A DNA stretch of 64,000 nt. Origin: Trochalopteron elliotii (taxonomy: Eukaryota > Chordata > Aves > Passeriformes > Leiothrichidae). Below, one piece after another: positions 1 through 62,382 of this stretch. Each line of letters opens with the position of its first letter. Position 1 is the first letter of the stretch. The translations under genes and the position numbers were made by a program. The notes under the pieces are model-generated. The model was given only the letters and a program-made list of their open reading frames with translations. It had not been told where the DNA came from and made no database searches. The stretch lies in NCBI GenBank assembly GCA_024734555.1, contig JANPWX010000028.1, positions 3,798,516 to 3,862,515 of the forward strand, given 5' to 3'.

Positions 1-532
1 TGAAAACACTTCTCAATTTTTAACCTTTGTATAAGGTTCCCATTGAAGGCAACATTTTCTGAAAATTCTGCACTTCTGCTTTTCAGTAATTCTGTGACAG
101 GAATAACACTCTTCTGGGATTACAATAATTTTCCTTTCTCATCACAATAGCTCTCAACTTCGTCTCCTTTCTCTGAACAGAAGCAGAAATGCTCAGAATC
201 ACAGAAAGAGATTTCAGTTATAAACAGCTTTTACTAGAAAATATTTCTTCTTGGCACTGACTTCCTCCTTTTGATAGTCAACATAATTCTTGGAATACAA
301 ACATTGCATTAGAAATAATGCAGCATCAGCAATGAGACTATAAAACCAATTGTATCAGTACTAATTTTGTGGTTTATACAAAGAAAATGAAAAAAATTAT
401 TTACAAAAACCCTAGGTAACCTTATTTAGGTTGGCCACACTTTTATCAATGTGTTAAATGTCACCTTCAAAGGTCCTTTCAAACTGAAATTATTCTAAGA
501 TTCATAATCATGAACTCCAAGAAAAAAATTAC
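1..532 (-). other. MYO6 intron after coding exon 21 (5' part)
   Basis: AT-rich intron sequence running off the left edge. No exon, repeat or RNA gene was recognised in it. Confidence 0.8.
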
Positions 533-48882
<48,350 letters not shown>

Positions 48883-51800
48883 CTATAAGACAAAATAAAA
48901 CTAAAATTAATCAAAACACTTTGTATACAAACTGAATAAACCATCAGGATTTACTACACAGACTTCAGTTTATTATGTTTATTTCTATTATTCAGTATGA
49001 AAGAAGACAGCCGCTGCAGACTGGAGCCAGCCTTTCTCCAATTTGCTTAGCCCACAGAGGACACCCCTTGGACTTCAGCATGGAGAAGACTGAAGACCAG
49101 AACCATTTTTTCGTGGGATCCACACACTGCTCCCTGAGGCTCTTTATCTAGCTTCCCTAACTTGTGAACCAAGAAGGGAGTCTATCTCATGATCAAATTA
49201 GAAGTGCAAGATACATTCAAAGCCAAGACTATACTAGGAGTGTGTATATACACATATATGGATACACATGTAAAGACACACACATATATATCTGTATGTG
49301 CATGCAGTGGGTCATATGACTAATAGATACTTGTCTGTACTTGATCAGGTGTACAAATATTTGTATTTTTGCTACAGCACATGTTGAGGCATGTGAGCAG
49401 AAATCCAGTCTCTTGGCATTTGAGGCAATTGAATGTATTCACTCTTTTCGTGTGGCCAAGCATATGGCTTTCAAATAACCCACGATATATTTAGTCGCAA
49501 TTTATCATCTTGTAAGTCTCTTAAAGGTTGGCCCTCCTGATACTGAAACATTACAGGTCTTCCTCTTAAGGAACTTTATTTTCTATTAAAAAATTACATA
49601 AAAATTGTTTCTAAATAACTTTGTTCTGCAAGTGAAAAAGATGTAAAGGCCAAGATATTCAAACCTTATACTCCTCAAGTTATACAGCTAAATAAGCTCC
49701 CAATTAAAAGGGAGTATTTGATTGCACGCAATACTTATTGAGCTAACCAGGAAAGTTGCCAAGGCTGGCACACTCTGAATGGCTAATGGTGCCATTTTAA
49801 ATATGCTGAATTGGTCCCTTTTTTCATGGTTTTTTGTTGCTGTTGTTGGTTTGGTTTTGGTTTCTTTTAAACCTACTTTATAGTCCTTACCCTAATAAGA
49901 ATAGAATCCACTTAGCTTAAAAGGCTCACTTCTCCTGGCTGTTCCTTACTCCCCTCCAAAACTCATTCACATACTAAACTGCCATGTTTTAGTGATTCCA
50001 AAATTTGTAATCTCATACCACCAAGGTGTAACTTGCCTCTCTCAGCATGAAAGAAATAAGCTGCCAAGCAGCAAAGAAAACACTGGCAACAAACTCCAGA
50101 AGTCTAGGGAAAGCTCAGGAAAGTGTCCCACATTTTTCTTTTCCCATATCTGAAGGAAAAAGAAGATCCGAAATTTCTCACAAACAATGAAGGCTGCAGA
50201 TCCCTTTGCCATGAGCAGCAGCAAGGAAAAAGAGTGATCTGCCCACCAGAAAACTGTACAGCTATGAGCATAAAAGGACATTCTTGCCCCTGAGAGGATC
50301 TGTCAGCACATGCTGCACATGACCTGCTTTTTACTGCCTCCAAGGACAGGTTAGAAAAGTTTGAAGGGAAGGAAAAGGCTGGCTATGATCTCTTTGAGAA
50401 TGCTGCTGGTCTTGGTTAACAGCAAGCTGTGTTATTCCTTGGCAACTTTATTGTGAAATTACAGGAAAACTTGTGATTTACTTTCCTCCTATGAACAGAA
50501 CATAGTAACTTCTTTTAACTGCACACAGAAAGTTATATTTTAAAACCTCCAGTATCACATTTACTTCTATTTACTTCCAGCCTTTCACCACAGCCCATGA
50601 ACTCTATGAAACAGCATCTTCACCATGTGTTGCCATTTCACTGTATGATAAATCCTGTAAACAACATCTGTATTCACTCACAACTGGCTGTTGGCCATTT
50701 TTTCTTTATTTTATGATACTGAAAAAGGAATTTTTTTCCAGCCAAACCTGACCTCTAGATTCAACTGCAATCATGGGCATAGTTGCTAAACAGCTGAGTT
50801 TATTTCTGGATATAACCAAGCCTTCATTTCTTCACAAACCTATCATTTGCTTTTAAAATGCTGGTTCAAAATAGTAGTTAAACAATATGTCACACCACCA
50901 CTAAAAACAAGGCTGTCTTTTACACCCCAAGTAGCATGGTCAGGGCTCCGGACATAACCATGTTGCATGAGAAACAAAACCTAAAATTTCTGCCAAAATT
51001 TCAGCAAAAGTTAAAATCCAATGTCTCCAGTTCATATCCAGATGCTTCTGCTTTGTTCACTGACAGGGCTTTTTGCATTCTTACATATTCTTAAGGGAAC
51101 TTCATACTTTATTAATAAATTATGACTGAGGAGTGTCACAAGCTGAAAAAATCCACTTGAAGGATAGAATTCAGCCACCACCAGGAAATGCAAATTTAAG
51201 AAAAGTACCTGAGGCTTTGCAAGAATCTAAGACACCACTGGATGAGAGCAGTCTAAATACAAGTGAGTCAGTTATTAATGAGATAATTAATTTTAATAAA
51301 TACAGTCTTCTGGATGAGTAGTGACATGAAACAGTTGTAACATTTTGGGTTTAGCACCACTCCATCTCTGTCAGCTGGGACTCCGGCAGGGAGCACATTG
51401 AAATTGGATATCAAAACCTACCAGGTATTACCTGCTCTATTATTTGCACCCCCATCTGATGTATTGTGCCATTGCCTTGAGGCAGATGCATGAAGCCTAT
51501 TCCTGAACAAACTTTCGAATAGCCAGTTTACAGACCAGCATTTTACAGTGAACAGAAACTATCAGTGGGAGCAAACTTATTTTCTGAATATGCATCCACC
51601 TAAATCCAATTTACATGCAGTCCACCACACTGCTAAAAGAGCACACCATTTCTGAAAACAATGAAAACAAAGAGACTCATGCCCAGGTTAAAAGCTCTAA
51701 GGCAACAAATTTGATAGCAACACCACCAAACAAAAGGATTAACCTGAATTGTGCTTCCAAAAAAGGAGACAAAAGAAGTTATCATCCACATTTGTATTTG

Positions 51801-52901
51801 TATATATGCACTCAACATATATTAATTGATTTTAAGTTGCTGGATCATTTTGGTCTCCACAATTAAGACATCTCCAAAATGAAGAAGAGAATTCACAAAG
51901 GTTATGTTTAGAGGTGGGAAGCCAGCTGCCCTTTTCTCTTTCTACATAGAAAAATCTCAGGAACCTAGTACTGGAGTTCTTCTCTCTGCTGAGCACGAGA
52001 ACAACAGTAATTAAAAGCCTTTGCCTGAAGCTGGTAAACTCAATAGCTATTCCTTCAAATGTCAGATTTTATTTCTTCATAATTGGTATGCAGTAATAGA
52101 CCTTGCCTTAATTATCAGTAAGAGTACTTAACACATCAGCACTAGCTAAACACTAGAACTAGTGTTCAAACAACTTGCAAGACAAATCACTGTCCAGATT
52201 TCAAGAAAAACACCCACCAACATTTCTGTAACGTTTTTTCTGCACTATTATTCCCCCATTTTGGAGAATGTTGAATGACATTTTTTTCTCAAAAAAATTA
52301 TCTGCATAAAACATTGAGTATAGGAAACAACTAAGAACTTCTCAGTTGAAAGTTGACACACTATCCTCCCACTTATGTTTACCTAAGTAGTACTGCTTTT
52401 AAAAGAATTTATTACAACTGCATTTGGGTGTTATAGACTATTCAAAAGGAAATCAAATGCTACCATCTGGTGAAATAATTCTACACAGGCAAAATATACT
52501 AATGCAATTTTAAACCTGTTGCCAGAGCCCAGAGGCAGGCATTTGCATGATCTGATCCTACTTACTTCCTATAAACAGGCTGCTATACCAAGGTACTGTA
52601 CTGATTGCTCAATTAACTAATTTAAACAAATGAAAAATTAGACTTCATTAAACAACCAACAGTAACTCACTAAAATGGCTACATCCAAGGAAAATAAATT
52701 AATTAGAATAGGTACAGTAGTAAATTATCACTGTCAAACACATAGGTTTTTTTATATTAAAACCACCTTGCACTTGTGTGTTTAATCAGCTCAAAATTCT
52801 GCTGATTACAGCAGGCACATAAGAATGCTCTGGGAAAGGTCCTATAAACATACAGAAGAGACCAGACATTCATACATAGTGGTACCTTACTGTCAGATAA
52901 A

Positions 52902-52931
52902 TTACTTTTGCAACTCTAGTTGCAAAAGTAA
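52902..52931. repeat. Perfect inverted repeat, 14-bp arms, 2-base loop
   Basis: TTACTTTTGCAACT at 52902-52915 and its exact reverse complement at 52918-52931 surround CT. It could be an old element end or a chance cruciform. Confidence 0.93.
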
Positions 52932-55900
52932 CTCTTTTTACTGCTCAACTGAATCTTCTCCAAATCAAAGCTCATGCAGCACTCTACTGCAGGTGACATA
53001 GTATTTCAAATGAACTGCAGATATAGTAGAGGTTTATTTTTATTTGAGCTAATTACAATACAGTTATAGCTGCATTGTTGAACTGAGTATTAAACTGATA
53101 CCATTTTTATTATTTACTTTTCCAATTCACTACAAAACTCTGCTCTAACACATTCTAGTTAATCCATGTCACACTGCAGCTTTTTCATACCTAAAATAAC
53201 ATCAGCAAAGTAACTCTGTCAAGCAGGGGCTTCTGCCAAACTGGAAAAGAAGAAATAGACTGGAATATAACACGGCACAGAAGTACCTTCAAACCTAACT
53301 TGCTTTGAAAATCTTAACCCCAGCTTGTTAATTGTCACTACCTTTTGTAGATATATGCATGTAAAACAAAGAGTAATCGTTCCACATCTGAAAATTACTA
53401 GATAAAAATTTCTTTTAAAGCTACCTGCTCTGACCGCTCGGGACAACTTGAACATAGCAGCTGATGAAATTATTCTCATGGCATGCTCATTTTCTTGTGT
53501 ATTTGCATGTATCAGCATGTTTTCAATACAGAGCAGCCAGAAACTGATTTCTGTAGTATTTCCAGATGAACCACTCTTTTGTATTTGTATTCACTTGTAT
53601 TTAACACTCGCATAGGAAATACCTTCTCTGCTGCTGTGTTGACTATTCAATACGAAAAGACAAGACAGTCACTCATGCTTTAAGCAAGGGATAAATCTTA
53701 TTTTCCCTACATTGGGAGTTTAATCAGTAAAGCACAATTGCAATATTGCATATTATTTCTGAAAACACCTTTGGTTGGAACATCCATGCTCCTGGAAGAA
53801 CAAATTTTAAGGAGCAGAAGAAGGGGTGTGGTAGGGACAGGATTACCATCTCACCTTCCTGTCTGTTAACTGCTGCTTGAGCCATTTCACCCCAGCTACC
53901 CTCCTGGCTTTGCTCCCTGTTCTGCCTCTTCCCCTCCTGACTACCTTGAGAAGTACGGATACAGGGCAGGAGATGGTCTGAGTAAGAACATGTACTTTGA
54001 AAAAAAACCCATACTACTTTATCTGCAAATATTTAAATGGCTATTGCATCAAAATAAGCTGTTAAAAAGAAGGAATTCAATTAATGGTAGGAAATTTCCC
54101 CCACAGCAACTGAATGTTTCATGTACGTCACCATCCTGAAAACGAGGTGACACAGACATTGCTCAAGAACCCTCAGTTTTGAAATACATGTGGTTTATGT
54201 TTTTCCAAATGCATTCATATTGAACCAATCAGAACTTATGTATGTCTATGCACCTTTCATATAACAAAAACGTAGCCATTTAAAAAGCACCTGTTGTAGG
54301 AAGTTTATCCAAAATAATTTGTACATCAATTGAACAGATTTGTGTAAGGCCAAGTGTCTCTCAGATGTTGTTTACTAAGTGCAAAATTCTCAGTATTGCT
54401 CAAGAAATAAAAATGAACCTCACATGGACAAGGAAATCTGCCATTGGAGGTTACAGTGAAGCTTCAAGAAATCCAGAAGAAGGAGAGTTTAGGCAATTTT
54501 AACAAACATACCAGCTCTGCAGGTATGGCAGAGGAAATGAGTCCACAAGAGAGGCTGTACACAGTAAAAGACCATTTGTGGCACACCAGCAGAGGAGAAA
54601 CAGCAAACATTCTCATGAACTGTACCATGTGAGAAGATGACAAGGAGCAGGGAAGATGGTAGATCGAATGCTAATTAGCAAAAAAGGAAGACTGCAACAT
54701 ACATGTCATGCTAACTAGCAAGCATTTGTCCAATTCAACTGTTATACAAGAGCAAGATGAATTACGTACAGCTTGTAAGTTCATGAAATTCTACAACAGA
54801 GGTTGTGGTCTTTTGACAATGACACAGAGAAATTAAAACTCAATTCATATTAGAATCAGCAAGGTCTGATGATGTTCTCTGTGATTCCTGCTCTTCTGCC
54901 AGCCTTTTAAGCTACTGTTCTCTCAAGAACATTATTCTTATTTCCTATATTCCTACTAAGAAAAGAGAGAGGTCTTTGTTCCAGTTCTTGTTCATTAAAA
55001 TAACATGAATGGAGCTTCCTGACACACTAAGAATTAAGTATGCTAAAGGGATCTGCATAAGCATTTTCAACCAACAGCAATGCCTACTCCAGTAATAGGA
55101 AGAAGCAGAAAGAGGAAAAGTAGCAAAACACACAGTGAAATTTGAGCAGCAAAGTTAAAGAAAAAGCTCCTCAGTTATTGTTTGGACACTACTTCAGAAG
55201 AATTACAAATGAGAAATGAGGAGTAGAAAAAACAGAAGAAAACTAACAAGGCCATAAAAACACTTTTGAAGGAGGTTTTTCAACTTAACTCTTTCAGGCA
55301 TTGCAAATAGTGAAACCAGCAGGGAGCAAGACACACCAAGGCAGAAGTCACCAAACAGACAAAGACATCAAAGCAAAATCAAAAGTATCTTAAGCCATCT
55401 CATAATATATAAAGAACATATAGGATGCACTCCTGCAGATCTAGCTGGAGTAGTTCAAGCAGACAAGATGAACTCTGGAGTTAACAATTTCTATGGCAGT
55501 AGTCATGCTGTGTGACCACTGGCAGCAGTGCTCAAGCACAATGGCTTAAATCATATTCCATGAACAGCCTCAACAAGGTCAAGTGACTTCAAACCCCTTC
55601 AGCTAGCACTTTAATGGTGTATCGGCTTATATCCTCACATGCCACTTTTTCCAAGTTTAAACATGAGAAAGAACAAATACTTCCTGAAGGTTGAGGATGA
55701 CTCTCTCTAAGCTAATGAACTTTAAATTCTCCTCCGGTTATATCATTTTTAAGCCTTCCCCACCCATTCATCTTCTACAACTCATACTCTGCTACTGTCA
55801 AATTAGAGTGCCCTGTTTCCCCACCCAGCATGTGCTGTTGCCAAGCTATTGCTCATCTTCAGGTGACCTAATACAAGAACTGATATGTTTATTCTCTGTT

Positions 55901-57896
55901 AAGCCTATGCACCCATCACTATCCCTTTGAGCTTCATATACAAGGTAAAACAAAAGCAACCAGTTGGCCTAAGTCTACTAAATACAATGGACCTCACCTC
56001 CAGCACAAAAAGTAGAAAATCTAATTATGCAAATAAAAAAAAAACACTAACAAAGTCCTTGATTTGATTCCCAAATACTTAAAAGAAAATGGATCACTTG
56101 CCAAAAATATTGGTTATTTATCATACAAATACCAATACCTGGTCACTGGCTTCCATAAAGCTGAACTGCAGAAACTGCCCATTATGATAAGCAATCAGGA
56201 CACCAGAATTTTAATCCTCTGTAGACCATCATCAACGTTGGCTAAAGCACATCTTGGTGTAGCCGGCAGGGCCTTGTACCAGTTAAAGCAAGCATCTATT
56301 GCATTTTATACCAGCTTTTGTCCAGCTGATTAAAAAACAGGCTGAGGTAGACTGAATTCCAGTAATTTATTCTAACTCTTATGAACACAGGTAAACCCAA
56401 AAAAGTTCATACCCTCCATACAAAAAAAAATCAGAGGAATATTCCTAACCACCAATTTAAGGGGGAAAAGCCCAAGCCAAACAGAAAAAAATAAACCACA
56501 AAACAAACCCCACTTTTGAGTGCTTTTGAATTTTTGTTAATTCATCAGCAATTCAAGAACTCTGCACAACTTAAATATTTTTTCAGAAAAATGCTTTAAG
56601 TAGAAAGCCTACAGTACCTAGTGACAATACCATCTATTTTTTACTTTTAGATGAGTGATGCTAAGCCCTTGATGTTCAAGCAGCCCTACAATTCCAGCAG
56701 AGAAGGTCAAGAGCTGAATCATAAGCTGGAGCCTATCAGTAACTTTGTTCTCCATGGCTGCCTCTGTGAATGCTTCAGAAATACCCCAAGAGCTCCTGAG
56801 GGTGACCAACACACCCCTCTGACCTCTTCTCTGAACCCATGTTTTGTGAAGTTTTGAACTTCAGCTGTATAACTCTCTCACTGCAGAATAATCAAATGAA
56901 ACAAAGTAAATACAGAAATTAGCAAGCAACCAACCTGCACTGAGTTTTATCAGTTTGATAAATACATATGCATAAATAACTGAACAGACACATTTGCCTG
57001 GTAATTTGTTTTTGAAGTCTGACGATAAAAAAAAATTGCCAAACACTTCCTGGTACATATCAGTGAAAATGGAACTGATATTTTAGAAAAAATAAGAATA
57101 CATACTCAGCCAGGAGCCAAGTCAAGTCAAATAAACTGAGCACTGCAGATGGCAGCATCAAAGGTTGCTGGAGGGTTTGCAGGAAACCTCAGACCAATTC
57201 AAAGAGCCTAGGCTGGGAGAAGATATATTTGCACTTTCTGACTTATTACCAGTATAACAAATAGCAACTAAATCGGATGTTTTCAAATGGTACTAACTTT
57301 GATTTGGCCACTTTATTAGGGGAGAAAATACTAGAAATGAATGACAATCAGCATCTGTGAATTAACAGGTATAATCCAGGAACTGTTTATTGCCACCCCT
57401 CTCTGAAGAGAATCCATAACTTGTACTTATTTACAAAAAGTATGGGTTTAGTTTATAGGAAATCAGCTGAAGCACAGACAATCTGTGACAGAACAGTGAA
57501 TCAGGAGAAACTCTCCCTTCAGAAACATGCAACTAAAAAAGAAAGATTCTTGCCAAAATCTACTCAAAAGTTGTATTTTAAATAAATAAATAACACAGAT
57601 CTCATTGATAACAGTAATTCTGAGGGAGGTGACTAAAAGCTTTCTCTTAACATAAAAGATCATGAGAGTTATTTAAGACAATTTTGACAGCAAAGACAAG
57701 AAAGCTACTCCAAGAAGAGACACAGAATGTTTTGTCAGCAAATCCATTTGTTTCCTAGGGAATATGGGTACAGTGGGCCTATTTTTATGAGACAAAAAAA
57801 TAGTAATTACACAAAAGATAAAGATCACTATCTCAAAAAAATTATCTGGAATATATGATTTACAAATAAAATACACTTAAACCCCATAAAATTATC

Positions 57897-58276
57897 AAAG
57901 GGCTAGAACATCTCTCCTATGAAGAAAGATTTGAGGGAGTTGGGGGTGCTCAGAATAAAGAAGAGAAGGCTCCAGGAAGACCTTTTGTGGCCTTTCCATA
58001 AATGAAGGAAGTCTGTAAGATGAAGAGAAACTTTCTATCAAGGCCCCTAGTAACAGGACAAGGGACAACAGTTTTAAACTGGAAAAGGATAGCTTTAGGC
58101 TGGATGTCAGAAAGAAATTCTTTGCAATGAGGTTTGCCTGAAGAAGCTGTGAATGCCTCATCCCTGGAAACCTTCAAGGTCAGGTTGGATGGAGCTTTGA
58201 ACAACCTAGTGAGGACAGAGGGGTAAGGCTTGATCTCTCTAAAGGTGCTTTCCAACTAAAACTACTCTGTGACTCT
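57897..58276 (+). mobile_element. CR1 LINE 3' end fragment, about 380 bp
   Basis: The longest CR1 piece here. Diagnostic stretches are ACATCTCTCCTATGAAGAAA, GAGGGAGTTGGGGGTGCTC, GAAGAGAAGGCTCCAGG, ACAGGACAAGGGACAACAG, TTTTAAACTGGAAAAGGAT, GAAGAAGCTGTGAATGCC and CTTTCCAACTAAAACTACTC. The 5' end is truncated, as is usual for CR1. Open frames on the opposite strand here are not genes. Confidence 0.93.
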
Positions 58277-61200
58277 AAAGTAACCTTTAATTCTTGTACT
58301 GTTCATGAATAAGTTTGTATTTTCACAGAAGGCCAAGTACTGTAAAGGCTTGGCATATGACCAGCAACAAACTAGACAAAATCTGCTATTAGCACTGACA
58401 AGATCTTGGCAGCAGGAAAAACTGCAGGCCATAACAACTTCCACATTAGCCACATCCTGACCACAGCTCAACTCTCTCATTTTCTGGCATGACACTGCTC
58501 TCTGCAAGGTTTGAGAAAGTTCTAGGCTTCCCTAAACGTTGGTACAGGGTCACGCAGATTATAGACTCTGGACTAATCTTTGCACAGCTTTTGCCACAGC
58601 CAAAGACAAACAGGCTGTTTTTCTTACTACTGATTCAGTGTCTCAGGGAGCCACAGAAATTGACTGATGCAGCACCCATAGCTCCAATATTTTATGAACC
58701 ATGAGTTATAAGAAATCCAGCTCAAGAACATCATGCTCAGTTCTTGTTCAGAAAATAGAAGATTGAGATCAAAGTCCAACTGCATTTTACCAACCGATTT
58801 TAATACCTCAAATGGATTACCTGAATGTCACTGCCTGTGTCCAGCACATATAAAATGTTATTTGTTAATTTAAGATGTATGCTGCAAGAAACTGCATCCC
58901 TGCTCATGATTCTGTTAAAGTCAACAATGAGTAAAAATTACCAACCAGCAACATCACAAAAACGGTTACAAGTTTTCTGCCCAAGTGTTACAAGAGACCA
59001 GGCTTAGCCAAATGCATAATTTAGAAGAAATCTGAGATAGTTTTAAGGTTTTCAATAGCAGGCGTCGTCGTGCAGGCAACAGAGCAAACACACTCTCTCT
59101 TCACAGGCAAGAGAAGAGAACCTTCCCTGAGGCTGGGAACTGCAGGGATACCACAGGCACACACAGCCTCAATATATCTGATATGAAAGTAAACCGAAAA
59201 TAACTTATGCACAATCACAGCTCCCAGGACCAGCCCTTAAGCATAATTACAAATTCTATACAGAAGCTCATGCAGAGGACAAACCACCACAGTCACACGC
59301 TAAGATCAGTCTATTTATTTTGGCAAAGAAGCAAGAAATTGAGTCAAGGAAAGCTTTTAGTCAGGTTGTAAATTCAGACACAAAATGCAGATCAGGTGTT
59401 TTTAAATTCAAAACTTCCTAAACAATTACAGCTGGAAAAAATTTCTGGGAGAATGCACACTGTCATGCTGCCAGTGCTATTTCCCAGTTGGGATCAGCAG
59501 CTCAAAGCACTTATTTGTGGCACTTGAGCCTTCATTTCAGACCGTGCAAAATCTTTTGTATAAAAAGATTGTATATCTCCACAGGCTAGGAAACTCATCT
59601 AAGAAATAACACCAGGTCACCAAGTCCTGCCCATGCAGTCTTCATTTAATTCAGCTGCAATGGTTTCAATCTAGATGTCCAAGAACTGTCCATCCAGATA
59701 ATCTGATGGTTAGAAATTTTGATGGGAGTAGTGGATCTAAGATCAGAAAACAGAGTGAAGCTCTGATAAAAAGATTTTGCAATTATCATTGACACTTTTT
59801 TCTTTTTCAATTACATGGATATTTAGTTTCAATTTCATTTTCCTCTCTTTAACAAATATTCAAGAATTTAACATTGTGGTGGGATTAGGAGCACAGAACA
59901 ATAATTTTCACCTCAGGTAAATGAAAACCCTGTTATTTTCAACTCTAAGGAACACACTTCTTTCATTTTGTCACTTTTTAGTCCTTCCTACAATATTTTG
60001 AATTAAACTGAACACACTGTAGGGCAAACAAAATATTATGCTTTCAAAATCAAAGATATCTTATAGAAGACTTGAATGGTCAATCTAAGATATTTCTGAT
60101 CTGGATTTTTTTTCTTTTTTTACTAATTGTAAAGATTTTAACAACACTCACTATGTCAATAAAAGAATAATTTCAGAAACAGAGGGCATATTTATTTACA
60201 CTTTTTTTTCAAGTCATTATTTTTCGTGACATAAATCTGAGTAAGTTTTACAGTCAAGGGATACACCTCTTTTAGCAATAACACAGTACAGTAGGAGTAA
60301 CAGTGTAACAGTGAAACAGCAGCACAGAGGGACCAGTGGCCATACTATGCACATCTTGAGGGTTTTATTAGTTGTAGTTTGTACCACTTATCTCTAGTCT
60401 GGTCCCGCTGACTGAATATGAATTCACAGCTGCAGACTATCAGGCATTTTTCTAAGGAGCATCTTCCAGGCTGGTTTCATCCAAATAGGATCCAATGCAG
60501 ATAACCAGGAGGTTCAGTAGAATAGTAAATTCCTAAGATGAACTAAAACACTAATGGAGACACACCTCTACTCATTCTTTATCCAGATGCTGATGGTTAT
60601 TTGCATGAGAAAAGACTCTTGTTCTAATGTAGTGCCAAACCAGGTTACGGTATATTTTCCCCTTTTTTATCTGCACTTCAACTTTATTACCATTTTTATC
60701 TTGGCTTTACTCTTCAATACCAAGCATGAGTGATCATATAATACATAGCTACCAATCATACATCATCACTTAACCAGGAAAAATAGTCTTAAAGCAATCC
60801 AAAGATAGTTGTTTTAAGTAACATAAACTAAGTTTTTCTTCCTTCTCTCCTCTTCAAGGACAGACTATTGTTATTGCAACACAAAAATTCTGCCTTAGAC
60901 CTCCAAAGTTCAGTACTTTAAATTTATGCTTCTTAGAGTTCAAACACCAACCAGCTAAACACAAGTTCCACTCTTCAGAGCTTATACAATTGTAGTGATC
61001 TTGCCCTCTAAATACAAAGTATGATTAAAATTATCTCTAGTTCCACCTCAATTGGCCCAAGATGCTTTAGCAGACCCCATCCCATGAGCCCCCAGCTCAC
61101 TCAAGGACACTGCACTCCAACTGCCTGTCAAGCATACCCTCACCCCTGCTGTGGAAGGACACAGGGATACTGTTGTCTAATTAAACAGGTCTCAAAGTAA

Positions 61201-61932
61201 AACATCACTTGCATGCTCAGCTCGTAACTCACCACTGGCTCCCCATCAGATGATGCTGTGGACTGGAAATGTGGAAGCAACTGCAACAAGAATGTGACTA
61301 AGTCCTGTTCCTGCAAGTTTGGACATAACCCTGTGCAGCAGTCCAAACAAAGGCTCCTACTTATTCAGCCTACAAATAACTTTTAATCACTGTGTTTTGT
61401 CTAAAACTGGGGTATAGATTCCTCTCTCTGGTAATTAATCTCACTGCTGTTTGTCAGACAGGAGAGATTTGAATTAGGGCTTTAAGTCAAAAGCACAGCT
61501 AGCATTTGCAATTGCCCAGACCTAACCATGTATCAAAATTTCTGTTCCTGTTCCAACATTGCATTATAAAAAGTAAACTTTTATTTCATTTATGTACAAT
61601 ATATAAAACACAAATCCAAATTGTTTCAAAAACACACTGAAAGGTACTGTTAAAAATACTCTCAAGGAGAGTGCAAAAGGCTCACACACACAGAAGCTTA
61701 AAGTTCCCAAATACAAGATTGGTGCAATGTTGTGCAACTCTTCCCCACAAAACCACAGATACCACCACCAAAAAAACCCAAGTGAAGCTCTCTCATCCCT
61801 CTGCCAGGATAAGAGGTACCCAGGGCAAAAGTCACATTTCCCATTTCTTGGTACCCCTCTCCCCAGTATAGGCAGTACGAGTTCCAGCAACAACAGAAAA
61901 ATATCTTTGCCAACATGTATGACCTGTACTTC

Positions 61933-62122
61933 TAAGCAATTCTTTACTGAGAAGGTGGGGAGGTGCTGAAACAGGTTGCCCAGAGAACTTGTGGATGCTC
62001 CATCCTGAAAGTTGGCTTTGAACAACCTGGTCCAGTGAAACATGGCCCTGCCCACGGCAGAGGAGTTGGATCTAGATGAGCTTTAAGGGTCCTTCCAACT
62101 CAAACAATTCTATAAGTCTGTG
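61933..62122 (+). mobile_element. CR1 LINE 3' end fragment, about 190 bp
   Basis: Stretches such as GAAACAGGTTGCCCAGAGAA, TTTGAACAACCTGGTCCAGT, CCCTGCCCACGGCAG and GGGTCCTTCCAACTC mark a CR1 3' end, truncated at its 5' side. It lies just beyond the candidate poly(A) site at about 62.2 kb, opposite in orientation. Confidence 0.92.
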
Positions 62123-62194
62123 TTAAAAATTAACCAAGTAAGTCTGCATGAATTTTGAATTACAAGTAGACTCAAGGAGCATACAATCCTTTTG

Positions 62195-62382
62195 TAGACA
62201 TAAAAACTTTCCCTTTATTAAAAGCAAAATATTTGATACAGCAATACAAGCATATCGCAAGTGTTAAGCATACTTTCACAATGATTCAGGTTTAAAACTC
62301 AGACCTTCCCAAACTCAATGTTTTTTCCATAGCTTGGAAAATTTTGCTCAGCAAGTGTTCTCATCTTCCCACCTGATATTGC
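62195..62382 (-). CDS. Candidate terminal exon of an unidentified gene (coding end plus 3'UTR)
   Basis: On the minus strand a pyrimidine run and TTGCAG precede an open stretch at 62382-62299 that, in one frame, reads AISGGKMRTLAEQNFPSYGK, then NIEFGKV and a TGA stop. About 80 nt further on is AATAAA (plus-strand 62214-62219) followed by T/G-rich sequence, as at a poly(A) site. I do not recognise the protein. In mammals SENP6 lies upstream of MYO6 in the same orientation, but this does not resemble the SENP6 C-terminus I remember. The other two frames close after 6 and 10 codons. It could also be a chance or exonised sequence. Confidence 0.35.
62214..62219 (-). terminator. Candidate poly(A) signal AATAAA
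   Basis: AATAAA on the minus strand, followed within about 30 nt by TTTTTATGTC and TTGTATG. It would end the transcript of the 62.3-kb candidate exon near 62,190-62,200. Confidence 0.4.

Larger units (their letters stand above)
48883..62190. other. Region upstream of the MYO6 start-codon exon, no exon recognised
   Basis: About 13 kb, AT-rich. It must be partly or wholly the first MYO6 intron, because the start-codon exon has a spliced 5' border. I see no CpG-rich promoter-like patch and cannot place the non-coding first exon. It contains two CR1 ends, an A/T and CA-type simple stretch near 49,230-49,310 and a 14-bp hairpin at 52,902. Confidence 0.7.

Noticed and set aside
57895..58255. Two overlapping minus-strand open frames of about 90-100 codons
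   Set aside because: Both are antisense readings of the CR1 3' end at 57,897-58,276.
61564..62055. 163-codon minus-strand open frame
   Set aside because: Its first part reads the CR1 fragment at 61,933-62,122 backwards, and no domain is seen. It is a by-product of the repeat.
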